DNA of 64,000 bases from JADJXV01 sp046328995 (lineage in GTDB: Bacteria > Bacteroidota > Ignavibacteria > Kapaibacteriales > UBA961), in contig JAXLVN010000006.1 of NCBI GenBank assembly GCA_046328995.1, forward strand, positions 186,001-250,000, written 5' to 3'. This document shows positions 10,680-19,650 of this stretch, in pieces. Position 1 is the first letter of the stretch; every line of letters begins with the position of its first letter. The notes below the pieces were generated by a model that saw nothing but the letters and a program-made list of their open reading frames with translations, was not told the DNA's origin and made no database searches. The position numbers were made by a program, and so were the translations under genes.

Positions 10680-12704
10680 ATGAAATTTGTGCTCTCCGTC
10701 GTGGCATGCATGTACGTGTGCATGCCATCACATGCGTATTCCCAATATGTACAATGGGCTTCGAAAGTCCTGAAGTATTCCTCGCAATATTCTGATACCA
10801 AGAGTGCGGCAAAGCAGGCGCTTGGTAAGCCGAATTGTCTGCCGACAGGTGGTGACAGTCCGATGGCATGGGCTGTCGAACAGCTTGGTGATAATGAGTC
10901 ATGGCTCGAAGCGATGCTCAAGCTTGGCTATTCTACCCCAATGGAAATCCGTCAGGTTGCGATTGGGGAGAGTTGTGCTCCGGGTGCAATTGTTCGTGTA
11001 GTCCTCACCGATACGGAGGGAAATGAGCATGTCATTTACACCGCTGAACCTCAAAAAATCAAAGAGCGTGCGCGTATGCTCAATATCTTTCTGCCGCTGA
11101 CCGACTACAAGGTAGAGGCTGTAACGCTTATTCTGCAGCCCGGGAAGGTAAGCGGATGGAATGAAATTGATGCGGTGGGAATTTCGGACTCCGAGGACTC
11201 TGTCAAGGCATCGATTCATCTTGTTACCTCCTTGAGCTACAAGTCAGTTCCCGAAAATTTAGGTACGGCAATCAATTCCCAATACAGTGATGCTATCGAT
11301 GCCGTGTCACCGGACGGCAAAACACTCTATATCAGTCGGGTGAATCATCCGAACAATGTCGGCGGAGTCAGTGGGGGGCGCGATGTATGGTATTCGACTC
11401 TACGGGCTGACAGTACGTGGACTCCTGCCGTCAATATCGGGGCGCCGATTAACAATGAGGGGAATAATTATGTGAATTCCATATCGCCCGACGGCATGAC
11501 TCTCCTGCTCGGTAACCTCTATAAGCCGGACGGGTCAAGCGCAGGGCGGGGACTCTCGATGACCCATAAAACGCAGGACGGTTGGAGCAAGCCGGAGAAC
11601 CTGAAGATACGGAATTTGGTCAGCAAAAGTAATCATGCCGAGTATGCCCTCTCCCCGGACGGCAAAACAATTCTCATGTCTATTGAAGCTGATCAAACGT
11701 ATGGGTTTAATGATTTGTATGCGACTTTTCTCACCGAAACCGGAGAATGGAGCGAGCCTATCAATCTCGGTGAAACCATCAACTCACCCGGCAATGAAAA
11801 TGGTCCGTTCCTCGCCGCCGACGGTGTGACGCTTTATTACTCTACAAATGGACTAAGCGGTTATGGAAGCAACGACTTATTCATCACCCGACGGCTCGAT
11901 GATTCATGGACAAAATGGTCCGAACCCGAGAACCTCGGTCCGGGGATTAACACCCCTAAATTCGATGCCGGCTACTCGCTTGCTGCGTCGGGTTCCTTTG
12001 CATATTTCACCTCCACCGCCAATTCCATGGGAGAAGATGATGTCTTTCGGATTGTTCTGTCGAAAGAAGCGAAGCCGCAGCCGGTGATGCTGCTCTCGGG
12101 TCATGTGTATAATGCAAAGACCAAGCTTCCGATTGAAGCAACAATCACCTATGTGGCGGTCACGGATAGTTCGCATAGCGCTAGCGCCCGTTCTAATCGG
12201 GTGACGGGTGAATACAAGACCATTCTTCCGGCCGGCAGTGAATATATGCTGCGTGTAGAGGCAAAAAATTTTTACGCAATGACCGAACGCTTTAGTACAG
12301 CGACCCTTACCGAGTATCAGGAATTCGCAAAGGATATTTATCTCAATCCTGTCGCAGTGGGGCAGACTTTTCGCCTCAATAATATGTTTTTCGAATTTGC
12401 CAAGGCCGACCTCAAGCCTGAATCATTCGTCGAGCTTGATAATGTTGTGCAATTTATGTGTGTAAGTCCCACAGTTGAAATACAGATAGCCGGTCATACC
12501 GACAATGTAGGCAGCGATGAGGATAATATCACCCTCTCGGAAAATCGAGCCCAAGCAGTGCTCAAGTATATCATTTCTCATGGAATTGACTCCTCGCGTA
12601 TCACTTCCCGCGGCTTCGGTAAGTCCAAGCCCGAGGCACCGAATGACACCGAAGAAGGCCGCCAACTCAATAGACGCGTGGAGTTTACAATTACCAAAGA
12701 GTAA
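10680..12704 (+). CDS. PorE-like OmpA-family lipoprotein/secreted protein with PD40 propeller
   Basis: I choose the ATG at 10680 because it starts a signal peptide (MKFVLSVVACMYVCMPSHAY); an in-frame ATG at 10626 would add 18 unrelated residues. Order in the 674-residue product: an N-terminal domain of ~165 residues containing QALGKPN and reminiscent of a galactose-binding fold; PD40/TolB-type propeller repeats (~200-460) with SPDGKTLYIS, SPDGMTLLL and SPDGKTILMS; a carboxypeptidase-regulatory-like beta domain (~473-558); and an OmpA C-terminal peptidoglycan-binding domain (~571-672) with AGHTDNVGS and LSENRAQAV. Propeller, CRD and OmpA_C in this order is the layout known for PorE of the type IX secretion system, but the TPR domain of PorE is absent. 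A periplasmic peptidoglycan anchor role is inferred. Confidence 0.8.
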   Translation: MKFVLSVVACMYVCMPSHAYSQYVQWASKVLKYSSQYSDTKSAAKQALGKPNCLPTGGDSPMAWAVEQLGDNESWLEAMLKLGYSTPMEIRQVAIGESCAPGAIVRVVLTDTEGNEHVIYTAEPQKIKERARMLNIFLPLTDYKVEAVTLILQPGKVSGWNEIDAVGISDSEDSVKASIHLVTSLSYKSVPENLGTAINSQYSDAIDAVSPDGKTLYISRVNHPNNVGGVSGGRDVWYSTLRADSTWTPAVNIGAPINNEGNNYVNSISPDGMTLLLGNLYKPDGSSAGRGLSMTHKTQDGWSKPENLKIRNLVSKSNHAEYALSPDGKTILMSIEADQTYGFNDLYATFLTETGEWSEPINLGETINSPGNENGPFLAADGVTLYYSTNGLSGYGSNDLFITRRLDDSWTKWSEPENLGPGINTPKFDAGYSLAASGSFAYFTSTANSMGEDDVFRIVLSKEAKPQPVMLLSGHVYNAKTKLPIEATITYVAVTDSSHSASARSNRVTGEYKTILPAGSEYMLRVEAKNFYAMTERFSTATLTEYQEFAKDIYLNPVAVGQTFRLNNMFFEFAKADLKPESFVELDNVVQFMCVSPTVEIQIAGHTDNVGSDEDNITLSENRAQAVLKYIISHGIDSSRITSRGFGKSKPEAPNDTEEGRQLNRRVEFTITKE

Positions 12705-12810
12705 TACTCCGGGAGCCTTCTCGTGTATCACTGCTCAGCTTCTATGCAGCATAGCGGCAAAACAGCACATTATCTTTTGGCAAACTCCGCATTACCTGTC
12801 CCGAAAATTG

Positions 12811-12818
12811 TATATTTG
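12811..12818 (+). promoter_or_regulatory. possible -7 element upstream of sensor kinase
   Basis: TATATTTG matches the Bacteroidota -7 consensus TAnnTTTG about 70 nt before the kinase start. No TTG lies at the expected upstream distance, so support is weak. Confidence 0.25.
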
Positions 12819-12890
12819 GGGAATTGTTCTTTATTTACGGCGTCGCTCCTCCTCCCTGCGGCACATTCTCTCTCTGGTAGTTTATTGAAG

Positions 12891-13961
12891 ATGACACGTC
12901 CCCTTCCGCCTCATTCACGTCTGATTATCCGTCGTTTTTTATTTCTATGGCTCCCGGTCTTTACTCTTGGCATTTCCTGCCTTGCTGTTAGTATCTTCGA
13001 ACTCCGGATATCGGTATCGCTTCAGGTCATTCTCTTTATTCTCGCAGCAGCTTTGCTGAATATCCTCGCCATAAATGCTACTGTCAAGCTCCTTCACCGC
13101 ATGAGCGAAATGCCCTTTCTGCAGATAGCCGAAGCCGCAAAACTCGTCTCGGGCGGCGTGACGACAGCCCGAGCACCCCATGAAACAATGCCCACCTCCG
13201 AGTCCTACCGAGCAGCCGAAGCCGTCAATGCGCTTGCCGATAAAGCAGGGAAAGATATCGCCGAAATGAAAAAGTTAGAACGCGTGCGGTCGGAGTTTTT
13301 GGGGAATGTATCGCACGAACTCCGCACGCCGATTTTCTCGATTCAGGGTTACCTTGAGACGCTCCTCGACGGCGCACTCGAAGACAAAGACGTGAGCCGG
13401 AAATTCGTCGAGCGGGCGCATCAAAACACCAAGCGTCTCAATGTCTTACTGTCCGATTTAATCGACATTTCCAAGATCGAGTCCGGTGAAATGCGGCTGA
13501 GTTTTCGGTATTTCAACCTCTGCGATATTATCCGCGAGACAATTGCCTCGCTTGAATTTCAGGCAGCACAGAGCGAGATCGAGCTCACGTCTAATTGCCA
13601 GAATGACCAAGAACTTATGGTCTATGGCGACAAAGAACGCCTCGCGCAGGTCATCGTCAATATCATGCAGAATGCGATTAAATACAATCGCGAAAAGGGC
13701 AGTGTGCGGGTAGTGGTCGAGACGCGCGCACAGGATGTGAAGGTGAGGATAATAGACACAGGTATCGGCATCCCGGACGAACAGAAATCGCGGATTTTTG
13801 AGAGATTCTACAGGGTCGACGCCGGACGTTCGCGGAGTGTAGGCGGCACTGGCTTAGGTCTCGCAATTGTCAAGCATATCTTAGAAGCGCATCAGGCACC
13901 GTTTGGCGTCGAGAGCACGCTGGGTGTGGGGACGGAGATTTGGATGGTGTTGAAGAGGTGA
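12891..13961 (+). CDS. PhoR-type sensor histidine kinase (orphan)
   Basis: The start at 12891 gives MTRPLPPHSRLIIRRFLF followed by two transmembrane segments (roughly residues 12-35 and 42-62); a longer frame from 12723 has no kinase-like sequence. After a short linker comes the HisKA box FLGNVSHELRTPIF with the phospho-acceptor His, then the HATPase_c domain with an N box (NIMQNAIKYN), G1 (DTGIGIP), F box (FERFYRVD) and G2 (GGTGLGLAIV). All catalytic motifs are intact. The periplasmic loop between the two membrane helices is very short, so it probably senses a membrane signal or partner. No response regulator gene is adjacent, so its partner must lie elsewhere. Confidence 0.9.
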   Translation: MTRPLPPHSRLIIRRFLFLWLPVFTLGISCLAVSIFELRISVSLQVILFILAAALLNILAINATVKLLHRMSEMPFLQIAEAAKLVSGGVTTARAPHETMPTSESYRAAEAVNALADKAGKDIAEMKKLERVRSEFLGNVSHELRTPIFSIQGYLETLLDGALEDKDVSRKFVERAHQNTKRLNVLLSDLIDISKIESGEMRLSFRYFNLCDIIRETIASLEFQAAQSEIELTSNCQNDQELMVYGDKERLAQVIVNIMQNAIKYNREKGSVRVVVETRAQDVKVRIIDTGIGIPDEQKSRIFERFYRVDAGRSRSVGGTGLGLAIVKHILEAHQAPFGVESTLGVGTEIWMVLKR

Positions 13962-14011
13962 GGTGATTTTGGTAAACAGATAAAATATCGCCGATATATC
14001 CTCATTTAATA

Positions 14012-14227
14012 CTAAAAATGTTCCGTAAAATTACCCGTACTACTTGAATAACCTAGCTTGTTATACTGCATGTTTTCATTGCCAACCCTTATATCCTTAC
14101 CATCGTTAAAGTAGCTAAGAGTATCATATTCTATAGGAATAGCAAGATATTTCCTCTCGTATCTCTCCAATTGCCCCCATCGAAAAGCTCCCTGGAATTT
14201 CACTTCTACTTTTTGTGAAAATGCCAT
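14012..14227 (-). pseudogene. frameshifted C-terminal part of the small lipoprotein
   Basis: A 71-codon frame overlaps the end of the lipoprotein frame by 22 nt, one frame over. Its sequence (EVKFQGAFRWGQLERYERKY and onward) continues the beta-rich character of the upstream part. Restoring one A in the A5 run just before the upstream stop fuses the two into a ~197-residue lipoprotein, reading ...EWHFHKK-VEVKFQ.... I therefore treat it as the displaced tail of one gene rather than a separate gene. Alternatives are a base-calling error or -1 slippage on C-AAA-AAG. Confidence 0.45.
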
Positions 14228-14598
14228 TCGAATTCTATTTCCGGCGAGAAGCTGGTATTGCCTTTATAGACATAAAACGTAGCCGGTTCGGTCGTCGAGC
14301 GCACAGAAACACCCCGCTTTTCCATTACCTCATTATAGGATTCATTTTCGGTACCATACACACACAAAGTCCAGTCATAGCGTTTCACCCTGTGGAGTGT
14401 ATCAAACGTAAAGGATATATTTTTCTGATGGAGAATGGTAACTGAGTCTTCCCACAATAGCTTAGGTATTTTCCCAACACACCACAGCCCTTGAAGTTGC
14501 TTTGTAATTAGAGCTGAGTTTTGAGGTGATTCATCAGAACAGCTGAAGATACCAAGTAGGATAATACAAGGACATATCCATTTACACAGGTTGTTCAT
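14206..14598 (-). CDS. small lipoprotein, probably truncated by a frameshift
   Basis: The start at 14598 gives a lipoprotein signal (MNNLCKWICPCIILLGIFSC) with lipobox LGIFSC, so the mature protein would begin with a lipid-modified Cys followed by SDESPQ. A longer frame from 14658 only adds non-signal residues. The mature part is small and beta-rich, with KNISFTFDTLHRVKRYDW and TFYVYKGNTSF, in the style of lipocalin-like Bacteroidota lipoproteins, but no family is recognised. It stops at a TAG immediately after an A5 run, and the next frame continues in a compatible way down to 14012. No operon partner. Confidence 0.55.
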   Translation of the reverse strand: MNNLCKWICPCIILLGIFSCSDESPQNSALITKQLQGLWCVGKIPKLLWEDSVTILHQKNISFTFDTLHRVKRYDWTLCVYGTENESYNEVMEKRGVSVRSTTEPATFYVYKGNTSFSPEIEFEWHFHKK

Positions 14599-14928
14599 AC
14601 AAGTCAAACACAGTATTTTATAAAAATGGGAATCTGCTATCCGGCAATAGTAGTACATGATAATTCTACTTTGTCACTGTAGTTTAGCAATAAACGAGCA
14701 ATATGCGAATGAGCACGAAAACCTTAGTAGCACACGATACCCGCCAGGATGACAACCGTATTTTTAAAAAGCAGGCATCCTCCACACTGGAAATGGATAG
14801 AATAAGGTAATAAGGTAAATTCATTACCGGGCATATTTCTACTAAGGTTTATCGTTTTGATCTATAATCTTTACGTGCCAAAGTAGAATTAATTATCTAC
14901 TAAAACAGTATGTTCGGAGCACTCCTCA
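14599..14928. other. 330-nt non-coding gap with a 12-bp inverted repeat
   Basis: No gene seen. AAACCTTAGTAG at 14719-14730 and its perfect reverse complement at 14839-14850 bracket a 108-nt core. This could be a small mobile-element relic or a long-range RNA structure; see findings. Confidence 0.4.
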
Positions 14929-15759
14929 TCAAAATATCACCTGAAAACCAATACCCGAATAGGCATCATTTTGATCGTAAAACATACCATGCACGCTGCG
15001 TCCACGGTAGGCGAAGAGAGTGAGGAAGTATCCTTTATTCTTCGAGGTTTCGAAGAAGAGTCCGGCTTGTGCGGCATGGGTTCCGCGATACGAATCATCA
15101 ACGCCGATGAGCTTGAAATCGTAGCCGAATTCGAGGGAAAGTGATTTGGAAAACGGGTAGGAGCCATCGAAGCCAAGCTGCGGTATGAATCTATTCGCCC
15201 GGCGAGGTTGTGTAGCCCATAGGTAGGTAAGTCCTGTATAGATACGGAGTTGTTTTGAGAATTCCAGCGCTCCGATTACTTCAGCAAATTCGCGGCTATA
15301 CACAAACGGCTTCTGCCGAACAAAGACGCTATCCGAAGCATAGCCATCGACTAAGTGCGAAGAAATATGGGCAATTCTCAAGCGTACAGACCATTCAGTT
15401 GTCGGCGTGCAGTGGCTTTTGACTGCTCCATTAATTCCAAAATAAAAATCAGCCGTTTCGACGGGGAATTTGAGTTTGCCTTCGCTTCTAAGTCGTGTAA
15501 GGGTAAAGAAATCGGTGCCAAGCGAGAGATCAAGTGAATCGGTGAGCTTGAGCGTTTGGAGGTCTATGCTGTTGCCAATGTCGAGCCGAAGTGTATTATC
15601 CTCAAACTGATACATCGTACCCACCCGTGCCTCAAGAGGATTCGCCGTCAGCGGCTTGAAATATTGATCGCCGAGAGAGTAGGCATGTGTGGTAGAGGCA
15701 AGAACAACAAAGCTAATCAGAGTACACAAGCAGCGGAGGGTGAGTCGATGCGGATGCAT
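14929..15759 (-). CDS. outer-membrane DUF1207-like beta-barrel protein
   Basis: The start at 15759 yields a signal peptide (MHPHRLTLRCLCTLISFVVL ... THAYS); the longer frame from 15852 overlaps the upstream gene and lacks a signal-like start. The mature protein is made of short amphipathic strands and ends in QVIF, a terminal Phe typical of outer-membrane barrels. The segment VRLRIAHISSHLVDGY resembles a motif I associate with DUF1207 proteins (family assignment from memory, moderate confidence). It starts 17 nt after the sugar-transferase stop, so it is probably the last gene of the envelope operon. Function unknown. Confidence 0.7.
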   Translation of the reverse strand: MHPHRLTLRCLCTLISFVVLASTTHAYSLGDQYFKPLTANPLEARVGTMYQFEDNTLRLDIGNSIDLQTLKLTDSLDLSLGTDFFTLTRLRSEGKLKFPVETADFYFGINGAVKSHCTPTTEWSVRLRIAHISSHLVDGYASDSVFVRQKPFVYSREFAEVIGALEFSKQLRIYTGLTYLWATQPRRANRFIPQLGFDGSYPFSKSLSLEFGYDFKLIGVDDSYRGTHAAQAGLFFETSKNKGYFLTLFAYRGRSVHGMFYDQNDAYSGIGFQVIF

Positions 15760-15776
15760 AGTGTATCGGGGGAAAT

Positions 15777-17276
15777 TTAGTAACCGCCTTTGCCGAAAAG
15801 AACGACGCCGATGGTCCGCGCAAGTATATAGATATCCAAGAACATAGACCAATTACGAATATAATAGATATCTGTATGTACGCGTTCTTCAAAGCTCGAC
15901 TCATTGCGATCGGTTACCTGCCAGAGTCCGGAGATACCGGGATGAATCTTGAGGATCATATCATCGAGTCCGCTCATTTTGTACTTTTCGCGTGGCATGT
16001 AGGCGCGTGGACCAATCAAGCTCATATCGCCTTTGAGGACATTCCAGAATTGCGGTAATTCATCCAAGCTGAATTTACGGAGGAAGCGGCCGATGCGGGT
16101 AACGCGGGGGTCATTGCGGAGCTTGTGGTAGAATTCATATTCGGCGCGAAGCTCTTCGTCTTGCTGCAGGAGATACTCGAGGCGCTGCTCAGCATCATTG
16201 TGCATTGTGCGGAATTTCAATACTTTAAAGCGTTTATCGCCGCGTCCCATACGCTCCTGTCGGAAGAAGACCGAGCCGTGTGACTCTAACGCAATAAGCG
16301 AAGCAATTACCAAAATCAGGGGCAGAGCAGCCAGACCAAGAATGACCGTCAGTGTAATATCAAGTATGCGTTTGGTAATATACGACGACTTACGGAGAAG
16401 GCGCTGCTGCACTTCCAAGCCAAGAATACCACCCAAATCACGTGTTGAGACCCATAAGCTGGACAAACCGAACAAATCAGGAATAACCGTCAAGTGCGTA
16501 AAATGCTGTGCTGAATTTTGGATAATCTGATGAATTCTCTCGCGTTTTACACTTGGCATGGCAATGATTGCATGATCTATCTGCAATTTATCGCCGAGTA
16601 CCGGTGCGAGCTCAAGCCCGCCGACGACCGGAATTGAATGAATATATCCCCAGCGGTTCGGATCATCATCGAGAGCAAGTATCGGGCGTAAGCCGATTTG
16701 AATATGTTTTTGAAGGGCATTGATAATTTCTTCGCCGGCTTTGCCTGCGCCGATAATCATCACCGGAATTCCCCACCATTGCTTGTCTCCGCATAATTTA
16801 CGTACAAAAGCACGCCCGAGAGGAACGGCAGGAAGCGCCACAAGCCATGAGGTAATAAATAACGGCTGATCGTAGAGAATTGGCTCGTTGACGAGTAAAG
16901 TCGCAGCTGCAAGAAGTAGAAAAACAATAGAAGTGCAATACGTCAAGCTGCGTAGCTCTTCGACGACGCCGACACCGAATCCGGGATAGAGTCCGCGAAG
17001 AAGATATGCAAAGGGAAAGAGCGTAAGCGCAAAGGGAAGTATCGAGAAATAGCGGGAGAACGAAAGTGTAGCCGAAGGGTCGCCGATGTATTGCAGAAAG
17101 CCGATAGCAGCGACAATTGAACAGAAGAGAACGGTCACGTCCGACAGACCAAACAGCAGGGAAGCAGCTACCTTACGGAGAATTATCTTGCTTTTGCTAT
17201 GGGAAGTAGGAGTCGTGTCTTTAACGAGCGCAGTAATATCTTTCAGGTTGAGAGTGTTTGCTTGCTTTATACTCAT
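15777..17276 (-). CDS. WbaP-type undecaprenyl-phosphate sugar-1-phosphate transferase
   Basis: 499 residues, the normal length for polyisoprenyl-phosphate hexose-1-phosphate transferases of the WbaP/WcaJ group. About five N-terminal transmembrane segments (to ~residue 160) precede a cytosolic nucleotide-binding-like domain (VMIIGAGKAGEEII, ~170-270). A further membrane helix (~300-325) leads into the catalytic domain with FFRQERMGRGDKRFKVLKFR, RKFSLDELPQFWNVL and GDMSLIGPRAYMP, the conserved family signatures. It should transfer a sugar phosphate from a UDP-sugar to undecaprenyl phosphate at the inner membrane, starting exopolysaccharide or O-antigen assembly. It lies about 100 nt downstream of lpxA in the same direction; no other polysaccharide genes adjoin it. 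Confidence 0.9.
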   Translation of the reverse strand: MSIKQANTLNLKDITALVKDTTPTSHSKSKIILRKVAASLLFGLSDVTVLFCSIVAAIGFLQYIGDPSATLSFSRYFSILPFALTLFPFAYLLRGLYPGFGVGVVEELRSLTYCTSIVFLLLAAATLLVNEPILYDQPLFITSWLVALPAVPLGRAFVRKLCGDKQWWGIPVMIIGAGKAGEEIINALQKHIQIGLRPILALDDDPNRWGYIHSIPVVGGLELAPVLGDKLQIDHAIIAMPSVKRERIHQIIQNSAQHFTHLTVIPDLFGLSSLWVSTRDLGGILGLEVQQRLLRKSSYITKRILDITLTVILGLAALPLILVIASLIALESHGSVFFRQERMGRGDKRFKVLKFRTMHNDAEQRLEYLLQQDEELRAEYEFYHKLRNDPRVTRIGRFLRKFSLDELPQFWNVLKGDMSLIGPRAYMPREKYKMSGLDDMILKIHPGISGLWQVTDRNESSFEERVHTDIYYIRNWSMFLDIYILARTIGVVLFGKGGY

Positions 17277-17374
17277 TGCTGGAAATATCCCTTTATGTGT
17301 AAGATTTGCGCCCGAATTATACCGTGTATTACGACTTTAAGTTCCAAAATTACGCAAAAAATTTTAACTTTTAC

Positions 17375-18142
17375 TTAACGCAGCGCGCCTTTTTTCGATG
17401 AACGAATAAAATCTATGATTTCCTGCACTTCATCAATTGGCGTGCCGAGTCGTAAAAACTCTGCGATTCCCTCGGATGTATTGTATTTTCCGAGGAACAC
17501 CGTATCAAAAAAGCGCTCAATTTCACCGATTGTTTGATTGCTAAATCCACGCCTGCGCAGACCAATTTTATTAATACCTTCAATCTGTGCCGGCTCGCGA
17601 CCGACGAGTGCGTAATGCGGCACATCTTTCGTGATTTTCACATCAGCGCCGAGCATGACGTGCTTGCCGACGCGGCAGAATTGCACGACTTTTACCATCC
17701 CGCCGAGAATTGCCCAATCATCAATAGATACATGTCCTGCAAGCTGCGTGCCATTGGAGAGGATGACATTATCTCCGACGACGCAGTCATGCGCTACATG
17801 CGAGTATGCCATTATCAGACAATCACTTCCGACTCTTGCTTCACCGGAATAGGTTGTTCCCCTATTAACCGTCGCGCATTCGCGGACTACTGTTCGCTCG
17901 CCGATAATTGCGAGTGTCGGCTCGCCTTTATACTTCAAATCCTGTGGCTCTGCGCCGATGACAGCATTCGGGAATATCACGGCATCTGCGCCGATTCTAC
18001 TGCCGTTACACAGGACAGCGTGGGTGCGTATATCGGCTCCGTCGGCTATTTCGACATTGTCTTCGACCACGGCGAACGGACCGATTTTAACGGAGTTACC
18101 TATTTTAGCTTTACTTGAAACTACTGCAGTAGAATGGATCAT
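17375..18142 (-). CDS. lpxA: acyl-ACP--UDP-N-acetylglucosamine O-acyltransferase LpxA
   Basis: First step of lipid A synthesis: transfers an acyl chain from ACP to the 3-OH of UDP-GlcNAc in the cytosol. The 255 residues begin with a hexapeptide-repeat left-handed beta-helix (IHSTAVVSSKAKIGNSVKIG and onward) containing the catalytic His in YSHVAHDC, followed by the C-terminal helical domain (GLRRRGFSNQTIGEIERFF). Length and motifs fit the family. It follows the lpxC-fabZ fusion by 32 nt in the minus-strand envelope operon, the usual order in Bacteroidota and Chlorobi. Confidence 0.95.
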   Translation of the reverse strand: MIHSTAVVSSKAKIGNSVKIGPFAVVEDNVEIADGADIRTHAVLCNGSRIGADAVIFPNAVIGAEPQDLKYKGEPTLAIIGERTVVRECATVNRGTTYSGEARVGSDCLIMAYSHVAHDCVVGDNVILSNGTQLAGHVSIDDWAILGGMVKVVQFCRVGKHVMLGADVKITKDVPHYALVGREPAQIEGINKIGLRRRGFSNQTIGEIERFFDTVFLGKYNTSEGIAEFLRLGTPIDEVQEIIDFIRSSKKGALR

Positions 18143-18174
18143 ACGCTCACAATCATGTACATTTTGGTCAATAT

Positions 18175-19572
18175 TTATTTGTCAACGACAGCAGCCAGAA
18201 GTTCGGCTTCGGCGACAAGCTGTCCATCCACATACGCTTTAGCAGCAAGGGTAAACGTGTTGAATCGCTTGCTGACGAGCTTCACATCCATCACGAGTTG
18301 ATCGCCGGGCACGACGGGCTTGCGGAAGCGTACTTTGTCCATTCCCATAAAAAACACGAGTTTATTTTCGTCGAATGTGCCGTTATTGAGCAGCAGCATT
18401 CCGCCGGTTTGTCCCATTGCTTCGAGGATCAGCACGCCGGGCATAATTGGGCGTCCGGGAAAATGCCCGTTAAAGAAATCTTCGTTAATCGTCACATTTT
18501 TATAGCCGCGGATACGTGAATTCTCCACATCAAATTCCGTAATTCTATCCACCAAAAGGAATGGATACCGGTGCGGCATAATTTTGAGAATTGCATTCAC
18601 ATCAAAAATTGCATTCTCGCCGCGCTTTACCTGGAATTTTTTCTGAATCTTCTTTTGTTCATAGAGCTTACGAATTTTACGGGCGAATTCGATATTCGCC
18701 GCATGTCCCGGGCGGGCTGCAAGAATCTGCGCTTTCATCGGCACACCAACGAGCGCTAAATCACCAAGCATATCGAGCAGCTTGTGGCGTGCCGGCTCAT
18801 TCTTGAATCGCAAATGATTATTATTGAGAATTCCTGAGTCGCCGAGGACGGCTTTATTCGGATAGCCAATCGAGAGGAGCATCGACGACAGCTCGTCTTG
18901 AGAGAGCATTTTATCGACAATGACGACGGCATTATCGAGCGAACCTCCCTTGATAAGCCCTTGCTTGTGGAGCATTTCCACTTCAGTCAGGAAGCAGAAG
19001 GTGCGGGCAGGCGCAAATTCCGTCAAAAATTCTTTTTCAAGGTCGAATAATCCCGTATGCTGCGAGCCGAGCGCAGGATTATGATAATCGACCATCACGG
19101 TGATACGGAAGTCGTCATTCGGCAAGCCGACAATTTCCACGCCGCGGGCTTCGTTGACATAGCGTACCGTGGAGTCGATGACGAGATAATCTTTCGGGGC
19201 TTTTTGTTCTTCAAATCCCACTTCCAGCAGCGGTGTCGTAAACGGCAGCGCCGAGCCATCACCGACCGGCGGCTCATTATTGTCAATTTCAATACGGCAA
19301 TTATCAATTTCAAGGCCTACGAGAGCGGCAAGGGTGTGCTCAACGGTATGAACAGAGGCATCATTATGGGTGAGGGTCGTTCCGCGCGCTATATCGGTCA
19401 CATAGTCCACATTCGCGGGAATTTCAGGTGAATTGGCAATGTCGGTGCGGACGAACCTAAATCCGTAATTTTCCGGTGCGGGACAAAATGTAATTGTACT
19501 CATATTACCGGTATGGAGTCCGACCCCGGAAACGGACACTCTTTCACGCACAGTGCGCTGATTTACAAGCAT
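18175..19572 (-). CDS. lpxC-fabZ: bifunctional LpxC deacetylase / FabZ dehydratase
   Basis: A 465-residue fusion. The LpxC half (~1-300) has the zinc-binding HTVEHTLAAL and the catalytic/zinc RHKLLDMLGDLAL motif, and deacetylates UDP-3-O-acyl-GlcNAc, the committed step of lipid A synthesis. The FabZ half (~315-465) has IMPHRYPFLLVDRI, NGHFPGRPIMPGVLILEAM with its catalytic His and Glu, and the hot-dog fold ending, and dehydrates 3-hydroxyacyl-ACP. This fusion is known from Bacteroidota and Chlorobi; it places both users of the shared 3-hydroxyacyl-ACP pool on one chain. lpxD lies 78 nt upstream and lpxA 32 nt downstream. Confidence 0.96.
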   Translation of the reverse strand: MLVNQRTVRERVSVSGVGLHTGNMSTITFCPAPENYGFRFVRTDIANSPEIPANVDYVTDIARGTTLTHNDASVHTVEHTLAALVGLEIDNCRIEIDNNEPPVGDGSALPFTTPLLEVGFEEQKAPKDYLVIDSTVRYVNEARGVEIVGLPNDDFRITVMVDYHNPALGSQHTGLFDLEKEFLTEFAPARTFCFLTEVEMLHKQGLIKGGSLDNAVVIVDKMLSQDELSSMLLSIGYPNKAVLGDSGILNNNHLRFKNEPARHKLLDMLGDLALVGVPMKAQILAARPGHAANIEFARKIRKLYEQKKIQKKFQVKRGENAIFDVNAILKIMPHRYPFLLVDRITEFDVENSRIRGYKNVTINEDFFNGHFPGRPIMPGVLILEAMGQTGGMLLLNNGTFDENKLVFFMGMDKVRFRKPVVPGDQLVMDVKLVSKRFNTFTLAAKAYVDGQLVAEAELLAAVVDK

Positions 19573-19650
19573 ATTTTTATCGAAATGAAGGGAGTTTGGA
19601 ATGTTATAAACGCCAAAATTAGGGAAAAAATCAGGAAAATCAGCGTTTGA

